Positions 41,528 to 52,530 of a stretch of 64,000 bases of DNA are shown here, piece by piece. The stretch lies in NCBI RefSeq assembly GCF_963662255.1, contig NC_085060.1, positions 13,983,925 to 14,047,924 on the forward strand. The letters run 5' to 3'. A program made the position numbers and the translations under genes. The DNA comes from Cinclus cinclus (lineage: Eukaryota > Chordata > Aves > Passeriformes > Cinclidae). Positions within the stretch are counted from its first letter, which is position 1. Each line of letters starts with the position of its first letter. A model generated the notes under the pieces. That model ran no database searches, was not told the DNA's origin, and saw nothing but the letters and a program-made list of their open reading frames with translations.

Positions 41528-41934
41528 ATCTTAGTTCCAAACCCAGCCCCTTTACACAGAGATGATGCACAGAGGGCTTGGATTGAGCTCATGCAGTAGA
41601 AAACTGACGGCAGTCAAAAATTTGGCTTCCAGTCCCTCCTGGGTTCACTTTGAATGTCCCAGCCAGGATCCTGTGGCTCCCTCATGTCCCCTCTCATTCC
41701 AATAGAAATCCAAGCACCAGGTTCATCCCCTTTGCAAGGTCCCCATGTGAAGCTTTGCCCTGTGGCAGGTGACACTGTCACTTTTTGAGAGAAGCTCAGA
41801 GACAGGGCAGGTTATTTTCTCCAGATAAAGAAAATGGGAATGAGTTTTCCCAGAGCTGACTGACACCTGCACAGGGTCTCCAGCAGCTGGGAGGGGGCAG
41901 GGCTGGCTGAGGACACTCAGTGTCTCTGCAAGGA
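41528..41934. other. Unique noncoding sequence
   Basis: No feature recognised. Confidence 0.3.
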
Positions 41935-42125
41935 CCTCGCTGGGGTCATCCTCGGCTTCTTTCTATTTGAACATCTTCGTTTTCCGGTGTCCTTCGTGGC
42001 ACTCGCTGGATGGAGATTAAAGCTGTGTTTGCAAACGGGCGGCGCTGAAAATCAAAGGCAGAGGATTAACAAAACCATTTGGCTGCTCAGTTCTGCTTTG
42101 CTGCCGTGACCGCGACACAGAACCC
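41935..42125. other. Candidate conserved noncoding element
   Basis: TTCTTTCTATTTGAACATCT, TCGTTTTCCGGTGTCCTTCG, GGAGATTAAAGCTGTGTTTG, CAAACGGGCGGCGCTGAAA, ATCAAAGGCAGAGGATTAAC. GATTAAAG/ATCAAAG resemble TCF/LEF sites (ATCAAAG). CpGs are retained. Confidence 0.42.
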
Positions 42126-42484
42126 AACAACTCCATAATCCCTGAGGCAACCAGCCCCTTTTCCCAGGAGAAATCAGTCTCTTTTGAAGGATCCGAGGGT
42201 GGATGGGTCCGGGATGCTCTCTGTGTGCCTGGTCATGTGGTGAGCAAAGCCTTCATCCCAGCAGAAACCCTGGAAATTCCTTCCTTCCTCTCTATCACTC
42301 AGATTCAATCCAGCCCAGAAGCTCAAGTCCTATTCCTCGGGACTGCCTTGGGGAAAATCCCTTTGTTTCCTGAGCTCTTGCCGATGGAATTGCTCTGCCT
42401 TCGGTCTCCCTCCCACTGGGAAGGATTCCCCCCTTCCCTGCGGTCCCAGTAACCAACTTCCAGTAGCCTCCAGCTCCGGGAACC
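42126..42484. other. Unique noncoding sequence
   Basis: No feature recognised. Confidence 0.3.
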
Positions 42485-42690
42485 ACTTGCTAGATATCAA
42501 TATGTATCTCAATACAAGTCTGGTGTTTGTGTGGGGGTGGATTTTTATGTCCGTGCGTAGAATCAATAAAAATTAACATTTAAGGAGCTGTAATGGGATC
42601 TGCAGCATTGTCGGGAAATGCAGGGAGTGTTAAAAGCTTAATGGACAGAGAAGGCAGGGATTCTGCAGACTTCAGCATGCAGGACTAGGG
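42485..42690. other. AT-rich island, candidate conserved noncoding element
   Basis: CTAGATATCAATATGTATCT, GTGGATTTTTATGTCCGTG, AATCAATAAAAATTAACATT and AAAAGCTTAATGGACAG. ATCAAT words recur (three times). Confidence 0.42.
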
Positions 42691-43221
42691 GGAAATCAAG
42701 GAGAGAGACAAGAGGTATTTAGAGGGATTTGGAGAGGTTGGTAACGAGTAAAAGTGATCAGGGTGAAACTCCTGCTGCCTCCGGGGCACAGCCCTGGCAC
42801 AGGTTGTGGTTCCATGCTGGAGTTACCTGTTCCAACCTCCAATAAAACAGTGATTCCAATGGGAATGGGGAATTAAATCAGCCACTTGACTGCCTGCTTG
42901 CCTTCTCCCGCTTTCCCTGCCCCAGAGGTCTCAACAGCCCAATTTAAACCAGTGCAGGAGTTCTGGGAGCTGAGTGGGATCCCTGGGAAGAAGGTGAGAC
43001 AGGGACAAAGCATGGGGCTCTCTGTTAGGATGGGGGTCTTGAGGCATCTCAGTGACCCCGCTGCAGTCACACACCCCTGGTTTTGTCCCCAGGGTCCAGT
43101 GCAGGAGCCCAAGGGGCTCCAATCACTTGTGGAGGCAGGGATGGACTCACGGGCTGGGTGTTCATGGAGCAGCTGGCACAGAATCCACCCAGTGCTCAGA
43201 TATTTACCCAAAGGAGACTCA
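42691..43221. other. Unique noncoding sequence
   Basis: No feature recognised. Confidence 0.3.
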
Positions 43222-43447
43222 GTTTAAATTAAATATTGGGAAGAAGTTTTTACCATGAGGGTGGCGAGGCTCGGGCACAGGGTACCCATAAAGGCTCCAG
43301 CTGCCCCATTCCTGGAAGTGTCCAAGACCAGGTTGGAAGGGGCTTGGAGCAACCTGGGATAGGGGAAAGTGTCCTTTCCCATGGCAGGGGGGGGTACTGG
43401 ATGGGCATTAAAGTCCTTTCCAGCCCAAATGTTCTGGGATTGTATGA
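43222..43447 (+). mobile_element. CR1 LINE 3'-end fragment
   Basis: AAATATTGGGAAGAAGTTTT, ACCATGAGGGTGGCGAGGC, CCATTCCTGGAAGTGTCCAA, GGATAGGGGAAAGTGTCC, CATGGCAGGGGGGGGTACTG, and GGGATTGTATGA at the end. Confidence 0.94.
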
Positions 43448-43678
43448 AATGCTGCTGAGGGATGGGATGTCACCTGGTGGAGAGTGATGTCCAGCTGGAA
43501 ATCTGCCATGGGGAAAAGCGCAGTGTCTCAGGAACATTTGGGAAATGTTTGGGCCATGCAAAATTCCCTCTCCTTAGCTGGTTCATTGTCTTGCATCACA
43601 TAACTTGGTCCAACTCTTTCCATGGTGCCTGAGCCATTTTCCAGCTGATGAGCAGCAGGAGAAGATCACAGACCCGGT
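43448..43678. other. Unique noncoding sequence
   Basis: No feature recognised. Confidence 0.3.
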
Positions 43679-43778
43679 AAAGGGAAAGGGAAGGATTAGG
43701 AAGGGCTAGAGAAGGGTTAGGGAAGGGAAGGGTTAGGGAAGGGGAAGGGAAGGGTTAGGGAAGGATTAGGGAAGGGCT
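43679..43778 (+). repeat. G/A-rich minisatellite with GGGTTAGGGAAGG units
   Basis: Tandem AAGGGTTAGGGAAGGG-type units with GGATTAGG and GGGCTAGAG variants. TTAGGG is embedded but spaced by AAGGG rather than by itself, so it is telomere-like only in part. Confidence 0.88.
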
Positions 43779-44203
43779 CTTCTCATCTTCCCCGGCTCCT
43801 CTCCAGCCCATTCACCACAAAATACACCAGGACAGGGTCATTATTAAAGATCAGAAGACATTTCCAAAGGTTGCACAGGCAATGGAGCTCTGGATAGGTT
43901 TGGAGCAAGCTTGTGCTAGCTGTAGAATCTCAAGGAGAGCCTTGGGATCTCAAGGAGAGAATTGGACAAAGCTGCTGGAACAGCTCAGCTGTGCTTCAGT
44001 TGCTGTTACTGCCACTCTTCTCAAACCTGACCCACTTTCCACATTGGCATATTTTGTCTTTTTAAAGTGCAGAATAATTGAGCAGACCCAGCAAAACTGC
44101 AACAAATGTTTGGATTCAGCCGAATCTCTTTTTCAGGGAGAAAAAAAAAAAAAACAGTTGGCAAAAGCTTTTTCCCAGTATGAAGATGTGAGAATGAGCA
44201 TGT
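43779..44203. other. Unique noncoding sequence with a 14-A run
   Basis: A-run at about 44141-44154 lies just upstream of a CR1 copy. No gene recognised. Confidence 0.3.
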
Positions 44204-44422
44204 GGAAAGAAGAAGGTTTTTACAATGAGGGTGGACAGGCCCTGGCACAGAGAAGCTGTGGCTGCCCCATCCCTGGAAATATCCAAGGCCAAATTGGATG
44301 GCACTTGGAACAACCTGGGATAAGGGAAGTTGGAATGGGGCTGATCTTTAAGATTTGTGTCAGGGGCAGAATAGGATGAGCTTCAAGATCCCTTCCAACC
44401 CAACCCATCCTGTGATGCTGTG
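44204..44422 (+). mobile_element. CR1 LINE 3'-end fragment
   Basis: GAAGAAGGTTTTTACAATGA, GGGTGGACAGGCCCTGGC, GCTGTGGCTGCCCCATCCCT, CTTGGAACAACCTGGGATAA, AGATCCCTTCCAACCCAACC. A 20-30 bp replacement disrupts the usual 'ccatggcaggg' zone. Confidence 0.92.
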
Positions 44423-45639
44423 TTCAAGCTGGGATTGCCACGGCGATGCTCCATGGATCCATGACTCTCCAAGAAGATGAAATGGTGCTCATCCAGCATG
44501 GGCTGGGTGCTGCTGGCTCTGAGTCCCCCTGAGCTCAAGCCCTGGCACATCCCCAGTGACTGGAGCAGGCCAGGAGTTGTCCTTACTCCCCCTTTACTAC
44601 ACACTTACACTTCCCTGCAAGGAACAGCTCCTGCTGCTGCCACGGCTGCAGCTTCTGAAGGGATTTTGTCTCCTCTAGGTAAACATGGAGGCAGTGGATC
44701 CACACCTTATAATTACACTGCTCCACTCTACAATTATTCCATTTTCCAGGCTACAGCTGCTTCCTACTCATTATCAGGGTAAGGAACTTCTCCTGATCCT
44801 AACGTGGAATTAACCCTGTAATTAAGAGGCAGAGACCACCCAGGGACTGGATACCAAAAGGGGCTTCTCTGAACTGTGCCAGAGCACAGGGGTGGCTTTC
44901 CAGGATGTAGAGACCCTTTTCCAGCCCCACATACTTCCCTTCCCCCACCTTTATTATTAATGTTTTTAATGGCACAATAGGAGCAAACTCACAAATCTGT
45001 CACCACAAAGGTGATGAGTTGAGTGCTCAGGGAGGGGGATCTGCTGACCCGATTGTTTTGGGGGACATGGAGATCTCCAGGTGCCTCATTCTCAGCTCCA
45101 GCAAAGAATTCACCTGATGAGTTTTGCCTTTTTTTTTTTTTTTCTGAATCCATTTGCAGGTGTGGGTTTCCTTAAATCTTTGTGGTTTGAAGTGCCTGAT
45201 TCCTGCCACCCTGCCCATGGACTGGGTCTGAGGCTTCTCTGTCTCCAACAGGACAGGGATCATATCTGAAAGGTGGGACAATACCCAAAGTGACACAGAG
45301 GGGTCCAAGAAAGGCTGTGACAGTGTCCAGCCGTGTTCCCAACCCTGGGAAGCAGCATAGCACTGCTCTATCCCCATCCTTGCAGATTCTGAGACTTGTG
45401 GATCAGCACCTGGTTTTTGGGGTTGTGGATGAGCCCTGAGCCACAGATGGAGCAACTTTAACTCTGACCACAACGAGCCAGGTCATGTTTAATTATCTGG
45501 GAGCTCTTTGGGTGAAAAGGGCAACTCTCAGCCCGGGAAGTTCAGAGCACATCACCTCTCCCGGAATTTCATGGCACAAGGTCTGGATGATTTCATGGGC
45601 TCAGGAAGGACATTGCTGCTGCTGCTGAATTCAGTCTGG
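44423..45639. other. Unique noncoding sequence, no gene recognised
   Basis: A T15 run lies at 45129-45143. An AT-rich patch with TATAATTACACTGCTCC and CTACAATTATTCCATT is at 44708-44750. No repeat family recognised. Confidence 0.3.
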
Positions 45640-45770
45640 GGCATAATTTGACACCTTTAATTAGAGGAAGCACAGCCAGGCTCCAGCTCAGGCAGCTTAT
45701 CCAGAGTAGGATCACATCGGTGTAATCAAATCCGGAGCAGCATCCCGGGATGAGGGGCAGAGCTCATTGT
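45640..45770. other. Candidate conserved noncoding element
   Basis: GGGCATAATTTGACACCTTT then AATTAGAGGAAGC, AGGATCACATCGGTGTAATC and AAATCCGGAGC. TTTGACACC and TTAATTAG words; TCGGTGTAATC keeps CpG. Confidence 0.4.
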
Positions 45771-46949
45771 GCCCTGCAGCAGAGCCAGGGCTTGAACTGC
45801 TTCACACATCCAGCTCCCTCCTGCAGCTGCTTTTCTTCGGCTTCAGGAATAAATCTGGGAAGTGTTCTACCTGCTGGAGCAGTTTGCAAAGAAAGGCATG
45901 GAACAAACATATTTAAGCTCTTGCTGTGCTCGCCGGGAGCAGCAGGATCTGCATCTGTGATCAGAGCTGTGAGCCAAGGGACAACCCCTTCCCTGCAGGA
46001 GAGCTCCCTATGCTCCCTTTGCCTGGGCTTCTGTTTTCCACAGCTTCTGGAGCGGAGCAAACATGGGAATAGGATGGACTGAGGATGAATCCATGTCCTG
46101 CACACCCCAGCACCTCTACTGCCTTTTGTACCTCCACCTGCAACCAGGGAATCATCCTGTCCATGGATCCAGGACTAGCAGCCAAAGCCTGCTCCCCAGC
46201 AGTGACGTATGCAGGCACGAAACTTTCCCTGGATTTGTTTTCAGGTTCCCAGGCAGAATAATGAGCGTCTCTGAAGACTGTGTGAGCATGAACCTGGGGC
46301 TGCCTTCTTAAATCTGCTTCCCAAAAATGATGGAGTCATTCCTGGACTGAGGGGACATTGATGTCCAGCATCCCAACACCTTCCCCCCGTGGGAAGCAGA
46401 GCAGCACAGCATCAGAGGGACATTTGCCAGCCCTAGGGATGGGGGAACAGTAACAGTAAAACCACGGGGGTCCTGCCCAGGCCACGGCCACAGGGGGCTC
46501 TGATGGCAGCACTTGCTCCAGAAGCTCCCCCTCTAATGGGACATTTCCCGTGTTATCCCGACAGCTCTGTTTTCCCGGCAGTTTATCACCCACCTCAAAA
46601 TCGATGACAAGGCAGAGTGAACCCCTGACCTGGAGGTATAAATTGCCCCTAATTATCCCAGCAGCTCGTCAGGCACTGGGTGCTCTGAGCAGGGAGCAGC
46701 TCTGCCCTTTGACCCCTCTGCATTTCTCTTGCTTTAAGGGCTTTTCTCCCCATCCCAGCCTGAAATTCCCCTGCCTGGTGGATCCCGAGTCCTTCCTGTT
46801 CCCTCCAAGCCACCCTGGCACATCTGGGGTCTCCATGGCCAGAGCACTGGGAGGAGGGGGAGCCAGACCATTAAATTCCATCATCCCCCTCCTGATTTTT
46901 ATTCCCAGTGCTCAGGAACGCTGCTCATTTTCATTTTCTCCAGCCAGTC
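45771..46949. other. Unique noncoding sequence, no gene recognised
   Basis: Small AT-leaning patches at 45895-45920 (ACAAACATATTTAAGCTC) and 46565-46665 (AAAATCGATGACAAGG, ATAAATTGCCCCTAATTATC). Otherwise GC-rich without recognised features. Confidence 0.35.
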
Positions 46950-47420
46950 CATCTTCAATATGGAGCTAAAGTACACCCCGAGGAGACATCTTTAATTAAA
47001 GTTTGAGCAGCGTCAGATAAATAAAGAGGGACCACAATGGCCCAGACATCTCCCTGGGAGTGATGGGTGCCCAGGGAACCGCTGCAGGTTCCCGGGGGAG
47101 ATCAAGGGAATGCAGCGGTTCCTTCCCAAGCCCTTGGCATTTGTTTAGCCCCGGGCTCTCTCCAAGGTAAACGGGGGTGTCCGACCCTGCCACCTCTTCC
47201 TGCTCCAGTTGCCAGGGGCTGCGGAGAGCCCTGGCAGTTGAGCAGCCCTTGAAAGGCTCCTTTCACTGTAATTAGACATGTAAAAATGAAAAACCCGAGG
47301 AAAGGAATTTATGCATCTTCTAATAGCTCTCAAGTGTCCATCCAGCCGCAGCCTTTTCTGCCTGGGCTTTTATTTGGAGAGTTCCTATAATTTATGTCGC
47401 GCAATTAGGTTTTTGTCCTC
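46950..47420. other. Candidate conserved noncoding region in two blocks
   Basis: Block one at about 46955-47050: TTTAATTAAAGTTTGAGCAG and GTCAGATAAATAAAGAGG. Block two at about 47255-47415: CACTGTAATTAGACATGTAA, TATGCATCTTCTAATAGC, TATAATTTATGTCGCGCAAT and TAGGTTTTTGTCCTCGG. Block two combines AT richness with retained CpG (GTCGCGCAATTAGG), which neutral bird DNA usually loses. Confidence 0.48.
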
Positions 47421-48270
47421 GGGCTGTGGGAGGAGCGGGAGCGTGGAGCAGGGGAAGGAGCCTGGAGTGAACAGAGGGAAAAGGGGCAGCGGCTCCAGGA
47501 TGTGCCCCGCTCATCCCAGACAGCCGGGATTCATTCCAAACCAGGACTGAACAGCTCCCTGGGTCTGAAGCAACCCAAAATTATGGAGCAGAAGAAGGAT
47601 AAACTGGGAAAAAAGCCCTCGATGTGATGGGAACGGTGCCCGTTCCCCCGCAGGACTCGCCGGGAGGGTGGTGCTGGGGACGGGGCTGAAGCGCATCCTT
47701 CAGCTGTTGCTAAGTAACAGTGTCCTGGCCTCGGCATCCCCGCTCTGCCCTGCACAGCTGGGGGAACATCTGGGCGCAGGAGGGGACAAGAGGGACCCTC
47801 TGGGGGAGGGATTGGTACTAGAGGCCATCCCTGAGCGCTGGAGCTGCCAGGGAAGGCTGTCAGCAGCGCCTGTGTGCTGCTCCCCAGCTCTCCAGAAAGG
47901 TTTTCCAGCTGTATTTTCCTGCTTGCAGCAGGATAAGCCCAGCAGATAAACCAAACACGGAGCACAACATGCTTCCAGGGAATATTTGCTTAAAGTCCTG
48001 TGGAAATGGGATTCAGAAAAGCTCACGAGCCCACAGGCTCTTTCTTTGCACAGCCAAATCCTTGAACTTGAATCCCTCAAAGAGGGGTTTTAGCTCAATG
48101 GTCACTTTGTGCCCGTTCCTTGCCCGTGGCCCTGCTGGCCACGTGCCACCTCCTCAGCCTCTCCCTGCCCGACATCTGCAACAAATCCCGATGGATGCAG
48201 GGCTGGAGCTGGCTCCTGCCTGCCCGGGGCTGCCTGCTGGGGAGGCCGGAGGAGCTTTAACAAGGAGAGC
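47421..48270. other. Unique noncoding sequence, no gene recognised
   Basis: GC-rich, no repeat recognised. Confidence 0.3.
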
Positions 48271-48328
48271 TGAAAAAAAAAAGAAAAAAAAAAAAAAGAA
48301 AAAAAAATAGAAGAAGAATTAAAAAAAT
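48271..48328. repeat. Interrupted poly-A tract
   Basis: Runs of 8-13 A separated by single G over about 58 bp, ending AGAAGAAGAATTAAAAAAAT. It could be a decayed simple repeat or a poly-A tail of an unrecognised retrocopy to its left on the plus strand. Confidence 0.85.
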
Positions 48329-48899
48329 CCCAGGAACAGTGCAGCCAAAACCTGCACATTCAGCAAAGGCTGGATCTGGGATATCAGCAAACGGATCCCA
48401 GGGTGCAGGGGCCCTTATCTCCCCCAGACCTGCTGAGTGACAGAGCAAACCCATGTAAAATCCAGTTCCCACTGCTCACACAGCACTTTCTCCTCCGAAG
48501 GGGGGTCCGAGTCCCCTCCCCGCGGTGCAGCCGCCTGTGCCGAGCCCCGGAGCTCTGGCAGATGTGGGAGCCAGATGATGCTCCCGGCTCCTGTCGCTCT
48601 CTCTGTCCCTGTCAGACGAAGAGCATCCCTAATCCCACACGCAGATGGTGCCAGTGGATTCCTGGAGTGGGACTGGCTCCTCTCGGGATGTCCCTCCTTG
48701 TCGCAGGTCACCGGTGACTGGGGGAGGTGCTGTCGGAGGTGCAGGACGGTGGGGGGATTTTAATCCCAACTGTGGCTCCCGGGATCCCTCTGACAGCAAG
48801 GACAGGGAGATAAATGTGATTCTGGGGGGGCCTGGGGTGCTCCCACCTCCCGGGGGGCTCATCTCGGGGAGGAAAACACTGAAGTCAAAGAGAAATTGG
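48329..48899. other. Unique GC-rich sequence
   Basis: CpG-retaining in places (48495-48545). No gene recognised. Confidence 0.3.
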
Positions 48900-49080
48900 G
48901 TCATATCCCCCTGATTGTCTGAGTAAATGGGACACTGTGTACATTTTATTTACCTTCCTACAGGGCAGATGTAGTGAGCGTGTAATAAATCATTTGTGCA
49001 GCTGCTGGGCAACCTCCTGCTGCAGACCCAGCAAAATTCACACAACCAAACCTGCCCTAATTACAGCTCCCTCTGCTCTC
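48900..49080. other. Candidate conserved noncoding element
   Basis: TGATTGTCTGAGTAAATGGG, GTGTACATTTTATTTACC and GAGCGTGTAATAAATCATTT then GTGCAGCTGCTGGGC. TGATTGTC resembles a TALE-homeodomain site (TGATTGAC/TGATTGTC). Includes E-box CAGCTG. Confidence 0.4.
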
Positions 49081-49388
49081 CACTCCTCCCAGCTCCTCAT
49101 GCACAGCCACTTATTCTCCCTCTCGCTGTCTCTCTCCTCCTTTTCTCCATCTGCTGCTTTCTTCCCTTTGCTATTTCCAGAGGGATTCGTGGTCAGCATC
49201 ACTGCTGCTCCTGCCCTCAGCTGCAGCTTGGACAGTACCAGGCAGGATGTGGGTGGTTGCCTCCCACCGTGGGACACCTCCTGAGCCCCTTTGGAGGGCA
49301 CAGAGCAGCTGACATCCACACTTTTCTTTGGCTGTTTGACCCGAGGTTTCCTCTTCCTCAAGGGAGAGCTGAGGAACCCCCCTGGTTT
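49081..49388. other. Unique sequence, C/T-rich on the plus strand
   Basis: CTCCCTCTCGCTGTCTCTCT near 49115. No gene recognised. Confidence 0.3.
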
Positions 49389-49601
49389 AGATTGGGAAGG
49401 AATTGTTCTCTGTGAGGAACACAGAGTGCACAGAGAACCTGCGGCTGTCCCTGGATCCCTGGAAGTTTCCAAGGCCAGGCTGGACAGGGCTTGGAGCAAC
49501 CTGGGCTAGTGGAAGCTGTCCCTGTCCGTGGAGGGAGTGGAAAACAATGACCTTGAAATGTCCCTTCCAACCTAAACCATTCCATGATTCTGTGATTCTT
49601 T
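49389..49601 (+). mobile_element. CR1 LINE 3'-end fragment
   Basis: ATTGGGAAGGAATTGTTCTC, GGATCCCTGGAAGTTTCCAA, CTGGACAGGGCTTGGAGCAA, GGGCTAGTGGAAGCTGTCC, ATGTCCCTTCCAACCTAAAC, and a clear 3' end CCATGATTCTGTGATTCTTT with two copies of the terminal GATTCT word. Confidence 0.95.
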
Positions 49602-50015
49602 GGGATGTCATCAAGATGGGAGTGACCTCCCCAGATGCCTCTGGGGGTCTGTAAGAACCAGATCCTCTTCAAGTCTCAGGTTTTCCCAGCTTTTCATCCA
49701 TCAGAGCAAAGCAGCTGGAGCTGCCTGGCTGGGACCCGACAATGGTCTGAGATTGCAACAGAAAAGATCCAGATTTGTGTTTACAAATCCTTTCTAAGGA
49801 TAGCAACCACTGGAGCAGATTGCCTGGGGCTGTGCCAGGCTCCCCAGGGCTTGGATCTTGTGGGAGCTCAGACAAATAGCTGGGAATCAGTTGGGAGGAG
49901 CTGGTCCTGCCTGGGAGAGGGAAGTGGGACAGGATGGGGGAGCCCTCTGAACCCCAGGACACAGCCTGGAGTCTAACCCTCTGGGATAGGCTGGAGAGAT
50001 GGAGCCTGAGGCTCT
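49602..50015. other. Unique noncoding sequence
   Basis: Lies between convergent CR1 fragments (plus at left, minus at right). No feature recognised. Confidence 0.3.
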
Positions 50016-50263
50016 ATAATCAGAATGACAAAATGGTTTGGGTGGGAAGGGACCTTAAAGCCCATCCAGTGCCACCCCCTGCCATGGGCAGGGACACTTT
50101 CCACTGCCCCAAGGTGCTCAAAGCCCTGTCCAACCTGGCTTGGGACACTTCCAGGGATTCAGGGGCAGCCACAGCTTCTCTGGGCACCCTGTGCCAGGGC
50201 CTTACCACCATCGTTGAGAATTCCCTCCCAGTATCCCATCTAACCCTGACCTCTGGCAGTGAG
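50016..50263 (-). mobile_element. CR1 LINE 3'-end fragment, well preserved
   Basis: Reverse orientation: AATGGTTTGGGTGGGAAGGG, CCTTAAAGCCCATCCAGTGC, CCATGGGCAGGGACACTTTC, CAGCCACAGCTTCTCTGGG, CCAGTATCCCATCTAACCCT, GACCTCTGGCAGTGAG. Confidence 0.96.
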
Positions 50264-52379
50264 AATTCTGGAACACAGCCTGGAGCAGCCAGGGTTGCAG
50301 CAAGGATTGTTCACCCAGTGGAGATGGAACTGAAGAGATGCTGAGAGCCCTTGGTCCTTCAGGACACAGAGGAGCAGGAGCAGCACATCCAGGTCAGGCA
50401 CTGGGACACAGGGGACGTGACCTCCTCCACCCTTTGCCATCGGAGCTGTCAGAGAGGGAACATCCGTGCAGCACATGGAGGTCCTGCCTCTGGAGCTGTG
50501 GGGACCTCGAGGTCCTTAAAATAATCTCAAAGAAATAAACAAACAAACAACCAAACGAATGCCAAGAGCAAATGGAGAACAGACTTTTCCAGTGCTTTTC
50601 TCCAGCAGGGCCTATTGAAAGCTTGGAGAGAGGATGACACGCTGGGCCAAAGCAAACAGCCCTGCAACACATCCCAAACAATGGCTTCCCAGAGCACAGA
50701 GCCAGAGGGAATCTTGTGGTCATCCCCTTGGATTTGCTGCAGAACACATGCCATGGCTCTTCCCAGAAGTCATTGTTTAAACTTGACAAAAAATCATCCC
50801 TCATCAGCTTTTCCAGGGAGGGTAGATGCACTGGGATGCACAGGGAAGAGCAGGGGAGAATTTCTTTCCTTAACCAGTTTGAGGATTGTGTGTAACTGGA
50901 GTGAAGCCTCATTGACTGGAAACAGCAGTTCCAAGGAGATGGAAGCTATTTGCCATTTTGGGCTAAGACCAGACTTAACTGGGACGGGCATTTTTAGCAC
51001 GAAGTGCTGGGACTTCTCATTCTGAGGTTAATTCTTCTCTGGAGAGGAAGAGGGACAAGGAAAATTGCCACCACCTAAAGCAAACACTGAATATTCTGTT
51101 TGAGATTGAGGGTGCTCCCTCCCTCCCCTTTCCTTTTATATTTCCCAACCTCCCTGGATTTTAGCCCGGGGCCAGGGAAGGGCATTTGACTCATTGGAAT
51201 TACTCTCTTTGCTCTCTGTGTCTCCCCGGCTGGGATGCCAGCTCATCATTCCTGCTGCACTCTGCGTTCCAACACCCCATTTTCCAATCCTCTTCCTTGT
51301 CTGCTGTGTCTGGTAAACAAATGTGGCAATGCCAGAGAGGGGAGAATCCCCTTTGGAATTTCTGCCGTGGAAATCAAGACTGCTCAGAGTTATCCTTGCT
51401 TTGCCTTCTCTTTCAGAGCATGGTTTAATCCAGATAAAGATGTAGCAAAAATATTTCCTAATTTTAGGGGGTAGAAGGATTTTTCCCACACCTCAGGACC
51501 CTGGACATGGCTCTGCAGGGCAGGGTTTCCCCAGGCAGAGCTGACACCATCGGAGCAACACATGGAGCAGAGGGAAGGCTGCATTCCATGGGGGAGTGAT
51601 GCTGGAGGGGCTGTACCCCCAGGAGATGCACATGGAGCTTTCTGGGATGCATTTTGGGTTTCTTTTTCCTCCTCCTCCTCTGAGCTGCGACAGGGATGAG
51701 CAACGTGCTTATCCCCCACTTCTGCACAGCAGGGTCAGGAGTGGGACCAGAGCCAACTTCCCTTCCAGTGTGTCTGGACACATGGAAACTAAGGAAAAAC
51801 AGAGGAGAAAAATAGAGAACATAGGGAAGGGCAAGGAGTGGGCAAGGAGAGGGAGCCCAGAGAAGGAGTCCTTGCCAAACCCCTGCAAACACAGCAACAA
51901 GATCACACTTGGATGAGGCTCCTGGAAAAACCAGCTGAGGGAGGGAGGTGAATGTGGCCAGGGATTAATGAGCTGAAATCCACTTCCCGTGCCAGTGCCT
52001 GGCGGTTGTGGAGATGCCAGCCCTGCCTGAGTCAGTGCCCTTGGAGAGGTGCAGCTCCTCACTCAGGCCATGCAGCAAGGCAGGCAGACACCCAGACATG
52101 ATCTAAACCATGGGATGCTCCCCAAGCCCTTTCCCAGAGCAGCTGGAAACCTGCAGCTCTCCTGCCCTGGGGCTCAGTTGACCCCAAGACCAAAGAGAAG
52201 GGGAATTGAGGGGTTTAAGACTGGCAGGAGTAGAGCCAAGAATCCTGCTCAGCAGGAATAACCATGGGAATAATACAGAACTTCACCCAAAAGAAGGTCA
52301 GGATGTGGGTGCACCTGTGTGAGGACAGGGAAAGGGAAGAGGGGGGTCAAGGTGGAATGTTGGGAGTTCTGGACTATCC
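50264..52379. other. 2.1 kb of unique noncoding sequence, no gene recognised
   Basis: An AAACAAACAAACAACCAAAC tetranucleotide patch lies at about 50535-50555. Frames up to 172 codons lack domains. Confidence 0.35.
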
Positions 52380-52530
52380 AGGGAGGTTTGGAGTCCCCAC
52401 CCCTGCAGGTGTCCAAGGAAGGACTGGATGTGGCACTCAGTGCTCTGGGCTGGTGACAAGGTGGGGCTCAGACAGAGGTTGGATTCGATAACCTTGGAGG
52501 ACTTTTCCAACCCTGATGATTCTTCATGAG
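52380..52530 (+). mobile_element. CR1-type LINE 3' fragment, alternative subfamily
   Basis: GGAGTCCCCACCCCTGCAGG, TGTCCAAGGAAGGACTGGAT, GTGGCACTCAGTGCTCTGGG, GTTGGATTCGATAACCTTGG, AGGACTTTTCCAACCCTGAT, GATTCTTCATGA end. This order fits a CR1 subfamily different from the 'ccatggcaggg' type. Confidence 0.82.
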
